From positions 124,001 through 188,000 of the forward strand of contig NZ_JBNAMV010000004.1 in NCBI RefSeq assembly GCF_049705945.1: 64,000 nucleotides of DNA, read 5' to 3'. A program made the position numbers and the translations under genes. This document shows, one piece after another, positions 16,537-25,484 of the stretch; the first letter of the stretch is position 1; each line of letters begins with the position of its first letter. Origin of the DNA: Salarchaeum japonicum_A. GTDB lineage: Archaea; Halobacteriota; Halobacteria; Halobacteriales; Halobacteriaceae. The notes below the pieces were generated by a model. It did not search any database, had not been told where the DNA came from, and was given only the letters and a program-made list of their open reading frames with translations.

Positions 16537-17207
16537 GGGAGTTCAAGGCCGTCGCGGCGGCCGTCGAGCACTGAGAACTGGTCGTCGCGTCGGGTTTCGA
16601 GCCAGTAGAGCAGGCGTTCTGCCCAGTCGAGTTTCTTCGCTTTCATCGCGTCCACGTCCGGGTCGTCGAAGTCCCAGCCGGCGAATACCAGTTCGCTCGC
16701 GCCGAGTTCGTCCGCGAGGAAGGCGGCGCGGTCGCCGTCCGTGAATCCGCCGAAGTCGTAGACCGAATCGCGGGGTGCTGCTTGCGTGGTGGCGAGGACG
16801 TGGTCGGCGTCGAATCGGGGGAGCCACTCGTCGACTGCGGGAATGTTGTCGCCGTGGGCGTGCGCGACGACGGGCTTTCCGTTCAGGGTGCGGTCGCGGG
16901 CGGTATCCGGGTTCTTGTCGAGGTCGGTGACCATCGCGTCTACGGTGATGCCGGCGTCGGCGAGCGTGTCGGCGGCGGTGGACGCGGCGAACACGAGGTC
17001 AGCGTCCCGGACGATATCGAGGTCGTCCGGAAGCGAGGGGCCAGCACCGGCGATGGCGACGGTTCGTCCGCTCGCGTCGAGCCGGTCGCGGTCGAACGGC
17101 TGTGCGTACTCGCTGATTCGGTCGCGGGCGCGTTCGTCGGCCTCGCGACTGAAGCCGAAATCCGCGAGTATGCGCTCGTAGACGGGGTTCCAGGTATCGT
17201 AGTCCAT
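16533..17207 (-). CDS. mptE: 6-hydroxymethyl-7,8-dihydropterin diphosphokinase, archaeal MptE type
   Basis: 224 aa. It transfers pyrophosphate from ATP to 6-hydroxymethyldihydropterin, making the substrate of dihydropteroate synthase. MptE-type features are the WNPVYERILADFGFS N-terminus, IAGAGPSLPDDLDIV (nucleotide loop), the metal site DAMVTDLDKNPD, and the Gly-Trp-Asp-Phe-Asp segment in FAGWDFDDPDVDAMKAKKLD. It lies 128 nt downstream of folP on the same strand, which carries out the next step. Confidence 0.92.
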   Translation of the reverse strand: MDYDTWNPVYERILADFGFSREADERARDRISEYAQPFDRDRLDASGRTVAIAGAGPSLPDDLDIVRDADLVFAASTAADTLADAGITVDAMVTDLDKNPDTARDRTLNGKPVVAHAHGDNIPAVDEWLPRFDADHVLATTQAAPRDSVYDFGGFTDGDRAAFLADELGASELVFAGWDFDDPDVDAMKAKKLDWAERLLYWLETRRDDQFSVLDGRRDGLELP

Positions 17208-17335
17208 GTGGCGGTCGCTCGTCGGTGTAGAAATTCGGGGAGTCTGAGCCGACCCCGCCGCAGTGTGTACCCCTACCCACGCGGGGGGTCAGCCTCCGCT
17301 CGCGGATTCCCTCGCCGACGGTATAAGTTTTCTCG

Positions 17336-18463
17336 TTACGTCAGGGTGTTCCGGATGTCCGCGGCGACCTCGGGAAGCCGTCCAGCGCCGTCCTCGACCG
17401 CGTCAGCGACTGTTTCGAGGGCGTCGACGGTGCCGGCGAGGAACACGGTGTCGTCGCCGGATGCAACCGCGCCGGCGGCGGCCGCGGCGGCGCTGAGGGC
17501 CTCGCGGTCGGCGTCATCGAGGCCACGCACGCTGAACGCGCGCGAGACACTTTCGGCCGCGACGGTCGTGTCGCCGGCGTGCTGTTCGAGGTGGCGTTCG
17601 GCCTCCCGGACGGTCGTCACGTCCAGTTCCTCGACCGACGGCGTTCGGGTGCGCTCGCGGGTGAACGCGTCCCCGATGACGGCGGCGTCCCGGGTTTCGG
17701 CCACGTCGTGCGTCCGAATGATGTGCGCGCCGCGTTCGACCGCCATCGCCGTCGCCGCGAGGCTCACCGGGAGCGCTTCCTCCGTGCTCCGTCCGGCGAG
17801 GTCGCGGAGGAAGTTCTTCCGATTGATGGAGACGAGGATGGGGCGGCCGAGCGCGCGGAACTCACGCAGGCGCTCGAACGTCTCCCGGTCGTCCGCAAGC
17901 GTCTTCTCCTCTGACCACCCGCCGAACGCGGGGTCGACGATGGTCTTGTCCGTGAAGCCGTTCAGGCCGAGGGCGTCGTAGATGTCGTCGACAGCCTCGA
18001 CCGCGCCGGGGCGTTCGAGGTCGGGCGGACTCGCCATCTTCGCGACCGCGGCGTCGTGCGCCTCGCACACGTCGGGCATCTCGGGGTCGGCGAACCCGCA
18101 GATGTCGTTCACCATGTCGAACCCGCCCGCGAGCGCGGCGTCCGCGACCTCGTGGTACCGCGTCTCTATCGAGAAGACGGCGTCGCCGTCGACGCGCTCG
18201 ATGGTTTCGAGCGCGATATCGAGGCGGTCGAGTTCCTGCTCGGCGCTCAACACGTCGAACTTCTTGTTCGCGGATTCGAGGCCGATGTCGATGATGTCCG
18301 CGCCCTCCGCGAGCAGTTCGTCCTCGACGTACGCCGCGGCCTCCGCGGGGTCGTCGTACACGCTCGGCGAGTACGGGGACTCGGCGGAGACGTTCAGCAC
18401 GCCCATGATGCGGGGCGGGTGGTCGTCCCCGATGCCGAGTCCGGCGGCGTCGACAGTTCGCAT
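17336..18463 (-). CDS. folP: Dihydropteroate synthase-like protein with C-terminal extension
   Basis: 375 aa. The TIM-barrel core condenses the pterin pyrophosphate with an aminobenzoate-type partner. The pterin-site strand reads RIMGVLNVSAESPYSPSVYD. The second motif is DIIDIGLESANKKFDVLSAE where bacterial enzymes have Glu-Ser-Thr-Arg-Pro-Gly, so the substrate or partner may differ. Motifs further on (DICGFADPEMPDV, RTHDVAETRDA) are typical. About 90 residues beyond the barrel, rich in Ala and Asp, form an extra domain. The start at 18463 (MRTVDAAGLGIGDD) is the first Met that fits. Confidence 0.85.
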   Translation of the reverse strand: MRTVDAAGLGIGDDHPPRIMGVLNVSAESPYSPSVYDDPAEAAAYVEDELLAEGADIIDIGLESANKKFDVLSAEQELDRLDIALETIERVDGDAVFSIETRYHEVADAALAGGFDMVNDICGFADPEMPDVCEAHDAAVAKMASPPDLERPGAVEAVDDIYDALGLNGFTDKTIVDPAFGGWSEEKTLADDRETFERLREFRALGRPILVSINRKNFLRDLAGRSTEEALPVSLAATAMAVERGAHIIRTHDVAETRDAAVIGDAFTRERTRTPSVEELDVTTVREAERHLEQHAGDTTVAAESVSRAFSVRGLDDADREALSAAAAAAGAVASGDDTVFLAGTVDALETVADAVEDGAGRLPEVAADIRNTLT

Positions 18464-18548
18464 ACCGGAACGCCGAGTGCCACCGTCAAAGAGTCGGCGC
18501 TTCCGGCGTGTCACGCGGTTTTTACGCGACCGCGGCTAACCCGACTGC

Positions 18549-19265
18549 ATGAAGCCGGTCGTCGCGGTCGTGGACGCGGAGACGTCGGGGAACGTCGGCA
18601 CCATCGCGCGAGCGATGAAGAACTTCGGGTTCGAAGACCTCTACCTCGTCGACCCGCCGGACTTGCACCGGGACAGCGAGGCGTACGGGTTCGCCGGGCA
18701 GGCGCGCGAGGACGTGCTGCCGAACGCCGAAATCGTGGAGTTCGACTATCTCGTCGAGAACTTCCACACAGTGGGGTTCACGTCCATCACGAACGAGGAC
18801 GCGCGAAAGCACACGCGCTTCCCGTTCCGCACGCCCGACGAACTCGTGACGTCACTCGGGGACGTGGAGACGGAGACGTGTCTGGTGTTCGGGCGGGAGC
18901 GCGTCGGCCTCGTGAACGAGGAACTCGAACGCATCGACGAGGTCGCGTCGATTCCCGCGAGCGCCGACTACCCCTCGCTCAACCTCGGACAGGCGGCGAC
19001 CGTCGCGCTCTACGAACTCCAGGACCTCGCTCGCGACGACACCCAGCTCCCCGACGTGTCGACGCAGCGCGCGGACGAGGCCGAAATCGAGGCGCTCTAC
19101 GAGCACTTCGGCGCGTTCCTGGACGACCTCGACTATCCGGGGGAGAAGAAGCCGAAGACGCTGCGGATGGTGCGGCGCATCCTCGGGCGCGCACACCCGA
19201 CGGGACGGGAAGTAAACACGCTCCGTGGTATCTTGCGGCGTGCTCAGAGGAAGGCTGACGACTAA
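18549..19265 (+). CDS. SPOUT-class RNA methyltransferase (TrmJ family)
   Basis: 238 aa. It transfers methyl from SAM to the 2'-O of a tRNA ribose. SpoU/TrmH signatures are GNVGTIARAMKNFGFEDLYL at the N-terminus, CLVFGRERVGLVNEEL in the middle and SLNLGQAATVALYELQ in the knot. The C-terminal part (TLRMVRRILGRAHPTGREV) fits the TrmJ C-terminus. Archaeal TrmJ modifies cytidine 32 of tRNA; that target is inferred. Its stop is 35 nt from the next start. Confidence 0.9.
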   Translation: MKPVVAVVDAETSGNVGTIARAMKNFGFEDLYLVDPPDLHRDSEAYGFAGQAREDVLPNAEIVEFDYLVENFHTVGFTSITNEDARKHTRFPFRTPDELVTSLGDVETETCLVFGRERVGLVNEELERIDEVASIPASADYPSLNLGQAATVALYELQDLARDDTQLPDVSTQRADEAEIEALYEHFGAFLDDLDYPGEKKPKTLRMVRRILGRAHPTGREVNTLRGILRRAQRKADD

Positions 19266-19292
19266 ACTTTTTGTGTATAGATACATATATTG
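19266..19292 (+). promoter_or_regulatory. TATA-rich promoter for the PAP2-like gene
   Basis: The sequence between the methyltransferase stop and the ATG at 19301 is almost entirely A/T, including GTGTATAG and ATACATATAT. The TATA-like block about 21-28 nt before the ATG fits leaderless initiation. Confidence 0.55.
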
Positions 19293-19300
19293 AAGTACTG

Positions 19301-20116
19301 ATGCCCTCTGCCCTCTCTCCACAAACACAATACATGGCGTACGTCGCCATCGCGTCCCTGGGCGCGTTCGCCCTCGGCGCGTACGTCTTCCTCCCGGACT
19401 TACAGTTGAAGCGCGAGGTCCGGGAGTTTCTCCAAACTGACTGGAAGTATCTGGGGGTGGCGTGGGTGTTGACGTTCGGCGTGAACGAACTCGCGAAGTA
19501 TCACGTCGACACGGCGTTCACGGACACCATCTACGCGATGGAGGGCGCGACGGTCGGCGTGTTCCAGACGGTGACGGCGCGCCCGCTCACGATGTTGTTC
19601 GTGTTCGTCTACCTCGTCGGGTTCCCGTTCGTCGTACTGTTCACGTACTTCAAACTGAAGGCGCACGACCGCGAGCAGGCGTACCGGTACGCGGCGGCGT
19701 ACGCGTGTCTCGTCCTGCTCGCCGCGCCGTTCTTCGTGTTCGTCCCGGTGAAGGTGACGGGGTACTCGCTGGTGTCGGTGCGGCCGCTGCTCTACGACCT
19801 GAACTCCATCGTGATGGCGGGGACGTTCGCGACGGACACCCTGATGAAGTCGTTCCCGAGCCTCCACACCGGCCTCTCGACGCTGGCCGCTATTTTCGCG
19901 TGGAAGACCGGCGACCGCCTGTACGCGTGGACGGTGACGGGCGCGGCGGCGTGTATCGTGGTGTCGACGTTCTACCTCGGCATCCACTGGCTGCTCGACG
20001 CGGCGTTCGCGGTCGTGCTCGTGCTTATCGCGCACGAAATCTCGCAGCGAATCCCGCTCTCGTTCCGCTTAGGTGCCCTGCGCCGCTCGGGTCGTGGCGC
20101 GGGCGACCGAGACTAG
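19301..20116 (+). CDS. PAP2-superfamily membrane phosphatase
   Basis: 271 aa with about six transmembrane helices. PAP2 motif II is SFPSLHTG and motif III is FYLGIHWLLDAAF, giving the two catalytic His residues. The first motif is looser (VRPLLYDL). Such enzymes remove phosphate from lipids or make inositol-phosphoceramide-like lipids; an archaeal lipid substrate is inferred. I chose the ATG at 19301 just after the TATA block; an ATG at 19334 is possible. Its 3' end overlaps the convergent exporter gene by 48 nt. Confidence 0.85.
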   Translation: MPSALSPQTQYMAYVAIASLGAFALGAYVFLPDLQLKREVREFLQTDWKYLGVAWVLTFGVNELAKYHVDTAFTDTIYAMEGATVGVFQTVTARPLTMLFVFVYLVGFPFVVLFTYFKLKAHDREQAYRYAAAYACLVLLAAPFFVFVPVKVTGYSLVSVRPLLYDLNSIVMAGTFATDTLMKSFPSLHTGLSTLAAIFAWKTGDRLYAWTVTGAAACIVVSTFYLGIHWLLDAAFAVVLVLIAHEISQRIPLSFRLGALRRSGRGAGDRD

Positions 20117-21010
20117 CGCGCGGCGCTTGAGGAGCGCGAACCCGAGGAGTATCGCGGCGAACCCGACGATGGTGGTTTCTTCGACGACCTGTCCGAGCGC
20201 GACCCAACTGACGAGCGTTGCGACCGCTGGTTCGGCGTAGCCGACGAGGTTGATTTCGGTGGGGCTCGCGCGGTCGAGGAGGATGAAGTAGAGCAGGTAG
20301 CCGCCGGCGCCCGCGACGAAGGAGAGGTAGAGGAGGCTGCCGATGCTGGTGGCGTTCCACGCGACGCCTGAGAGGGATTCGCCACGGAGGAAGCCGACGG
20401 CGAGAAGGCAGAGCGCGCCGAGCAGCATCGCCCAAGCCTGCGTGGTCTGGATGGGGAGGCCGGCGTCGAGGGGCCGGGAGACGACGCTGCCGAGCGCGAA
20501 GCTGAGTGCGCCGCCGAGGACGAGGAGGACGCCGAGGACGTTCGTGGAGCCGACGTTGGCGCCGGGGAGCGCGATGACGGCGACGCCGGCGACGCCGAAC
20601 GCGAGGCCGGCCGCTTCGACGAACCCGATGGAGTCGTCGGGGAGGATGGCGCTGGCGAGCGGCGCGGTGAGAACGGGTGTGAGGCTGATGACGACGGCGG
20701 CGACGGCGCCGGAGACGTACTGTTCGCCGAGGTAGAGGAAGCCGTGGTACGCGCCGACGACGAGGACGGCGACGACGCCGACGTGTCGCCACTCGTCGCG
20801 GGTGCGGGGGACGCGGCGGTCGGCGGTGGCGAGCGCGACGGCGAGGAGGACGCCGCCGGCGATGACGTACCGGAGGCCGGCGAAGAGGAGCGGCGGGACG
20901 TGGTGGAGGCCGACTTCGATGGCGACGAACGACGTTCCCCAGGCGAGCGCGAGCAGGCAGAAGAGGAGCGCGGTTTCGGAGCCCGCTCCCAGAATCCCTT
21001 TCGACTTCAT
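20069..21010 (-). CDS. EamA-family (DMT) transporter
   Basis: 313 aa with ten hydrophobic helices in two repeated EamA halves: LFCLLALAWGTSFVAIEVGL in the first and LSFALGSVVSR in the second. Members export amino acids, metabolites or drugs. A TATA-like block precedes the start at 21010. An Lrp/AsnC-type regulator gene is divergent across a 152-nt gap, suggesting it may respond to the exported amino acid. Its stop lies inside the 3' end of the PAP2 gene. Confidence 0.9.
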   Translation of the reverse strand: MKSKGILGAGSETALLFCLLALAWGTSFVAIEVGLHHVPPLLFAGLRYVIAGGVLLAVALATADRRVPRTRDEWRHVGVVAVLVVGAYHGFLYLGEQYVSGAVAAVVISLTPVLTAPLASAILPDDSIGFVEAAGLAFGVAGVAVIALPGANVGSTNVLGVLLVLGGALSFALGSVVSRPLDAGLPIQTTQAWAMLLGALCLLAVGFLRGESLSGVAWNATSIGSLLYLSFVAGAGGYLLYFILLDRASPTEINLVGYAEPAVATLVSWVALGQVVEETTIVGFAAILLGFALLKRRALVSVARATTRAAQGT

Positions 21011-21033
21011 ATAGAACTACATCACATCCAGAA

Positions 21034-21045
21034 GTTCTTAAACTC
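21034..21045 (-). promoter_or_regulatory. TATA-like element for the EamA transporter gene
   Basis: On the minus strand this reads GAGTTTAAGAAC, 24-35 nt upstream of the ATG at 21010, so the transcript is probably leaderless. The rest of the gap to 21162 is A/T-rich and could hold a binding site for the divergent regulator. Confidence 0.5.
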
Positions 21046-21162
21046 ATCTACAACAGGACGAGTTATTCCGGGATGTTAGTTCAGTATAGTTAGGTCGAGT
21101 GGGAGGGCGATGCAGGTGTCGTGGTCGGTGGTTACTTGCCGGTCACCGCCGACACCGCGGGT

Positions 21163-21648
21163 ATGGACGAACGCGACGTGCGGCTTCTCAAGGCCATCAG
21201 CGACCTCGGCACCGGGAGCCCCGAGCGACTCCACGAGGAAACCGACATCCCTGTGTCGACGATTCACTACCGGCTCAACAACCTCCGGGAGGCCGGCGTC
21301 ATCACGAACGACCTCTACGACATCGACCTCGAAGCGTTCGGCCTCGACGTGACCGTCGTCGTGGAGGTGCTCGCGGATTACAGCGGCCCCTACGACGAAC
21401 TCGGTGACGAGATTCTCGACATCGAGGGCGTCACGCAGTGTTTCTTCACGATGGGTGAGACGGACTTCGTGGTCGTCGCGCACCTCCCGGATTCGGACGA
21501 CGTTGAGCGCCTCATCGGCGAGTTCGAAGCCATCGAGGACGTGGACCGGACGAACAGCACGTTCGTCATCAACGAACTCCGGGACGCCCAGCGCGCGCTC
21601 CAGTCGTACTCGCTCGACACGCTCCTCGAAAAACTCGCGGACGACTAA
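21163..21648 (+). CDS. Lrp/AsnC-family transcriptional regulator
   Basis: 161 aa. The N-terminal winged helix is DERDVRLLKAISDLGTGSPE with recognition segment IPVSTIHYRLNNLREAGVI. The C-terminal RAM-like domain contains VTVVVEVLADYSG and GVTQCFFTMGETDFVVVAHL. It is divergent from an EamA exporter, a common arrangement for Lrp-type control of amino-acid efflux. The ATG at 21163 gives the usual start MDERDVRLL. Its TAA stop overlaps by 4 nt the stop of the convergent iron ABC ATPase. Confidence 0.92.
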   Translation: MDERDVRLLKAISDLGTGSPERLHEETDIPVSTIHYRLNNLREAGVITNDLYDIDLEAFGLDVTVVVEVLADYSGPYDELGDEILDIEGVTQCFFTMGETDFVVVAHLPDSDDVERLIGEFEAIEDVDRTNSTFVINELRDAQRALQSYSLDTLLEKLADD

Positions 21649-22709
21649 CGCTGCGGGTACCAGGCGAGCGCGTGCTCGGCCACCACGTCCAGGTCGACCG
21701 GCGTTCCGACGGCGTATCGTTCCGTGTGGTTCTGCCGGCAGCGAACCTCGTCGCCGTTCGTCAGTTCGACATGGTAGACGAACGACGGCCCGGTGTACTG
21801 GCGGCGCGCGATGACGCCGTCCGCGTCCGTCTCGTCCGCCACCGGGCGCGCGCGCAGGTCGTCGGGACGAACGAGCACGTCGATGGTCGCGCCGACGTAC
21901 TGCTCGGTCGCCCCCACCAGCTGCTCCCGCGGGAGCGTGTCCACCGCGGTGTCGACTCGACGCTCGCTCACGCGTCCCGTGAGAAATCCCGCCTGCCCGA
22001 GGAACGACGCGACGAATCGCGACTCGGGGTTCTCGAACACCGCCTCGGGCGCGCCGACCTGCTTCAGGTGGCCGTCGTGCATCACGCCGATGCGGTCGGA
22101 GATGCTCAACGCCTCCTCCTGATCGTGCGTGACCGAGACGGCGGTGACGCCGGCGTCGTCGAGGATGCGCGCGAGTTCCTCCCGCATCTCCACGCGCAGG
22201 CGGATGTCGAGGCTGGAGAACGGTTCGTCCAGCAGGAGAACGGCGGGTTCGGGCGCGAGCGCGCGGGCGAGCGCGACCCGCTGTTGCTGGCCGCCCGATA
22301 GTTCCGCGGGGTCGCGGTCTTTGAACCCCGCGAGGTCGACGAGGTCAAGCAGTTCCGTCACGCGCGCCTCGCGCACCTCCGCCGGGCGATCCGCGATGCC
22401 GTACGCGACGTTCTCCCCGACGGTCATGTGGGGGAACAACGCGAAATCCTGGAACACGAGACCGACGTCGCGCTCGTCCGGCGAACTGGACGCGGCCGCG
22501 CTCGCCACCGTCTGCCCCGCGATGCTGACCGTTCCCGACGTGGGCTGTTCGAGGCCGGCGAGCAACCGGAGCGTCGTCGTCTTCCCGCAGCCCGACGGCC
22601 CGAGGAGCGTGAACAGCTCTCCGTCTCGAACCGTGAGCGACAGGTCTTCCACGGCGGTTTCGGGGCCGTACGTCCGGGTGATGTCGTCGAGTTCGAGTGT
22701 CGTCGTCAT
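21645..22709 (-). CDS. Iron(III)-type ABC transporter ATP-binding protein
   Basis: 354 aa. It drives the permease encoded directly upstream. Walker A GPSGCGKTT, signature ELSGGQQQRVALARAL, Walker B VLLLDEPFSSLD and switch His in SVTHDQEEAL are all present. A C-terminal TOBE-like region of about 120 residues (IDVLVRPDDLRARP) is typical of FbpC/PotA proteins. Its start overlaps the permease stop by 4 nt. This is the last gene of the four-gene operon beginning at 26735. Confidence 0.92.
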   Translation of the reverse strand: MTTTLELDDITRTYGPETAVEDLSLTVRDGELFTLLGPSGCGKTTTLRLLAGLEQPTSGTVSIAGQTVASAAASSSPDERDVGLVFQDFALFPHMTVGENVAYGIADRPAEVREARVTELLDLVDLAGFKDRDPAELSGGQQQRVALARALAPEPAVLLLDEPFSSLDIRLRVEMREELARILDDAGVTAVSVTHDQEEALSISDRIGVMHDGHLKQVGAPEAVFENPESRFVASFLGQAGFLTGRVSERRVDTAVDTLPREQLVGATEQYVGATIDVLVRPDDLRARPVADETDADGVIARRQYTGPSFVYHVELTNGDEVRCRQNHTERYAVGTPVDLDVVAEHALAWYPQR

Positions 22710-24334
22710 GTCTGTCGTTCTCTAGTGAGGATGATCGTCATCGAGAGCGCGGAGACGGCGAGCAGGACGAGCGCCGGCACGGCGATGCGTCCGTAGAACC
22801 CCGATTCTCGCGCGGTCCAGATGTACGTGACGAGCGTTCGGAAGTTCGCCGGCTGGAGGAGGAGGGTCGCCGGGAGTTCCTTCATCGTCGTGAGGAAGAC
22901 GAGCGCCGCGCCGGCCGACACGCCGGGCAGGATGTGGGGGAGGGTGACGCGGCGGAACGCCGCGAGCGAGGAGTCGCCAAGCGTGCGCGCCGCCTCCACG
23001 AGCCGGCGGTCTACCTGCACGACGCTCGACCGAGTCGCCCCGACGGCCTGGGGGAGGAACCGGACGACGTACGCGAACACGAGCAGGGGGAGCGTCTGGT
23101 AGACCCCGCGGACGTACCGGACGCCGACGTAGACGAGCGCGAGCGCGACGACGATACCGGGCACGGCGTACCCAACGTACGTCAGGCGGTCGAACAGCCT
23201 GGCGAGCCGCGACGACCCGTAGCGACCGGAGAGGTAGCCGACGGGGAGCGCGGCGAGCACGGCGACGCCCGCGGTGAGCGCGGCGGCGTACACGGAGTTC
23301 CACGCGTACGTCCAGGAGAACGCGTCGCCGTACGCGACCGCGGCGTCGGCGGTGACCAGCCATCGGGTGAACACGCCGAGCGGGACGAGGAGGGTGAGCG
23401 CAACGACGGCGGCGCACGCGAGTAATACGGGGACGGTGAGCCAGCCGAGTTCCAGCCGGCTCGCCGACCGAACCTGCCCGCTCGCGTACCCGGACGCGCT
23501 CGCCCCCGACACCCGGGATTCAAGGAGGAGGATGACGGCGGTCACGAGGAGCAATTGAACCGAGAGCAGGGCGGCGGTGTCACGCGAGTACGTGTACTCA
23601 ACGTAGATGACGCGCGTGAACACGTCGACGTGCATGATGGCGGGCGTGCCGAAGTCGGAGAGCGCGTACAGCGCGACGAGGAGCGCGCCCGCGGTGATAC
23701 CGGGGAGAATTCGGGGGAGGGTGACGCGGCGGAACGCCGCGAGCGGAGAGTCGCCAAGCGTGCGCGCCGCCTCCACGAGCGAGGCGTCGAGCGTGAGCAG
23801 TGCGGCGCGCGTACCGAGGAAGACGTAGGGGTAGACGTAGAGTGTGAGCACAAGCGCCGCGCCCTCGAACCCGTAGATAGAGGGGAGTTCGGTGACGCCG
23901 AGCGGTGCGAGCAGGTCGGCGAGCGTGCCGTTCGGGCCGAACGCCGCGACGTACGCGAACGCGCCGAGGTAGCTCGGGACGACGAGCGGGAGCGCGAGCG
24001 CGACGGTCCAGAACCGAGCGAACGGGAGGTCGGTGCGCGCGGTGGCGACGGCGAGCGGCACGCCGAGCAGGACGGAGCCGAGCGTGACGACCGCGACGAG
24101 CGCGACGCTGGTGGTGAACACGGACGCCGTCGACGCGCTCGTGAGGAGCGAAACGGCGCGCGGTGTCGGCACGTCAAGCGCGCGGACGACCAGCCAGCCG
24201 AGCGGGGAGACCACGGCCACCGCCACCAGCGCGGAGGTGATGAGGAGTGCGCGCGGCGGGAGCGACTCGCGGAGACGGCGAACTCGGCTCACGTTCTGGT
24301 CGGCGCGCGGTCCGTCGTCGGGGTCGGTCGGCAT
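22706..24334 (-). CDS. Iron(III)-type ABC transporter permease, fused double-length
   Basis: 542 aa with about twelve helices and two permease modules in one chain, as in FbpB/SfuB. Each module carries an EAA loop, LVEAARTLGDSPLAAFRRVT and LVEAARTLGDSSLAAFRRVT, nearly identical to each other. The matching DNA is a 68-bp near-perfect repeat (see repeat entries). The start at 24334 (MPTDPDDGPRADQ) lies 1 nt after the stop of the binding-protein gene. Confidence 0.92.
   Translation of the reverse strand: MPTDPDDGPRADQNVSRVRRLRESLPPRALLITSALVAVAVVSPLGWLVVRALDVPTPRAVSLLTSASTASVFTTSVALVAVVTLGSVLLGVPLAVATARTDLPFARFWTVALALPLVVPSYLGAFAYVAAFGPNGTLADLLAPLGVTELPSIYGFEGAALVLTLYVYPYVFLGTRAALLTLDASLVEAARTLGDSPLAAFRRVTLPRILPGITAGALLVALYALSDFGTPAIMHVDVFTRVIYVEYTYSRDTAALLSVQLLLVTAVILLLESRVSGASASGYASGQVRSASRLELGWLTVPVLLACAAVVALTLLVPLGVFTRWLVTADAAVAYGDAFSWTYAWNSVYAAALTAGVAVLAALPVGYLSGRYGSSRLARLFDRLTYVGYAVPGIVVALALVYVGVRYVRGVYQTLPLLVFAYVVRFLPQAVGATRSSVVQVDRRLVEAARTLGDSSLAAFRRVTLPHILPGVSAGAALVFLTTMKELPATLLLQPANFRTLVTYIWTARESGFYGRIAVPALVLLAVSALSMTIILTRERQT
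22936..23003. repeat. 68-bp direct repeat, copy 1, within the permease gene
   Basis: The copy encodes the second EAA loop of the permease. It matches 23713-23780 at 66 of 68 positions by direct reading, differing only at two adjacent bases (GCGAGGAG versus GCGGAGAG). This is higher than surrounding similarity between the two halves. Confidence 0.85.
23713..23780. repeat. 68-bp direct repeat, copy 2, within the permease gene
   Basis: The partner of 22936-23003, encoding the first EAA loop. Same orientation, separated by 709 bp. Near-identity at DNA level, including synonymous positions, suggests recent gene conversion between the two modules. Confidence 0.85.
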
Positions 24335-24335
24335 G

Positions 24336-25481
24336 TCAGAGGACACCGGTGTCTCGGAGGAGCGATATCGTCGCCTGTACGTCGCCGAGTTCCGCGAGGT
24401 CGATGTCCGGCGGGTCAAGGTCGGCGAGCGATGGGAGGTCGATGTCGCCGCCGCTCGGCGGACTGACGCCGGGCGCAAGCGGGTACGAGTAAACGTTCTC
24501 CACGAGGTACTGTTGGACTTCGCGGGTGAGGAAGTGCCGGACGAAGTTCGCGGCGAGTTCGAAGCGGTCGGTCGAGTCGAGCACGAGCGCGCCCGCGACG
24601 TTGACGAGCGCGCCGGGGTCGTTCCGGGTGAACGCGAGGTCGAGCGGGGCGTTCGGGCGCGCCTGCTTCAGGCGGAGCGCGTAGTAGTGGTTCGCGAACC
24701 CGGCGGCGACGGTTCCCTGCGCCACGTCGTACGTGACGCCGAACTCGCCCGGGTAGGACTGCACGCCGGTCGCCTCCACGGCGTTCAGCCACTCCCGGGT
24801 GCGTTGTTCGCCCCGCAGTTGGCGCATCGCGGTGACGAACGCCTGGAACGACCCGTAGGAGGGAGCCCAGCCGAGCACGTCCCGGAACCGGTCGTGGCCG
24901 GGGACGTCGAAGATGCTCGCGGGGATGTCGCGCTCGGCCAGTTTGTTCGTGTTGTAGGGGATGGCGCGGGCGCGGCCGGTGAGCCCGACCCAACGGCGGT
25001 CGCCGTCCCGGAACTTCGCGGGGACGACGCCCGTGACCGCGTTCGGGAGCGTCGCCGCGAGCCCCGCTCGCGCGACGAGCGCCAGGGACGCCGCGTCGAT
25101 AGACCAGAACACGTCGGCGGGCGAGCCACCGTTCTCCGACTCGGTGAGGATGGTGTTCGCCAGTCCGGACGACGGGCCGCTCTTGAGGTTCACCGAGAAC
25201 TCGTCCGGGTAGCGCGTGGTTTCGAGGTAGTTCACGAGTTCGCGGTACGCCCCGCCCTCGCCGCGGCCAAGGTAGACAGTGAGCGTGCCGGAGAGGTCGG
25301 GGAGGTCGTCGATGGACGGCGCACCGCCCGACTCGCCCTCCTGGTCGTCGGCCGTGATGGCGGGGCCGCTCGTGGTTCCGGATCCTGTGAGGGAGCTACA
25401 GCCCGCGAGCGCGGCCGTCACGCCGGTCGCGCCGGCGAGGAACGCCCGCCGGGTCGTTGGTTGTGTCTCGTGGCGTGGCAT
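24336..25481 (-). CDS. Iron(III)-type ABC transporter substrate-binding lipoprotein
   Basis: 381 aa. The Tat/lipoprotein leader has twin Arg at 11-12 (TTRRAFLAG) and a lipobox ALAGC with Cys28. The mature part contains LSGTLTVYLGRGEGGAYREL and later NTILTESENGGSPADVFWSI, characteristic of FbpA/AfuA-like iron-binding proteins. Substrate as ferric iron or chelate is inferred from family and from the upstream DtxR-type palindrome. It starts 3 nt after the stop of the PGF-CTERM gene and runs directly into the permease gene. Confidence 0.9.
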   Translation of the reverse strand: MPRHETQPTTRRAFLAGATGVTAALAGCSSLTGSGTTSGPAITADDQEGESGGAPSIDDLPDLSGTLTVYLGRGEGGAYRELVNYLETTRYPDEFSVNLKSGPSSGLANTILTESENGGSPADVFWSIDAASLALVARAGLAATLPNAVTGVVPAKFRDGDRRWVGLTGRARAIPYNTNKLAERDIPASIFDVPGHDRFRDVLGWAPSYGSFQAFVTAMRQLRGEQRTREWLNAVEATGVQSYPGEFGVTYDVAQGTVAAGFANHYYALRLKQARPNAPLDLAFTRNDPGALVNVAGALVLDSTDRFELAANFVRHFLTREVQQYLVENVYSYPLAPGVSPPSGGDIDLPSLADLDPPDIDLAELGDVQATISLLRDTGVL

Positions 25482-25484
25482 GGG

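Noticed and set aside
22706..24334. Recent tandem duplication of the whole permease gene
   Set aside because: Only the 68-bp EAA-loop segments are nearly identical; the rest of the two halves has diverged, as in all FbpB-type fused permeases.
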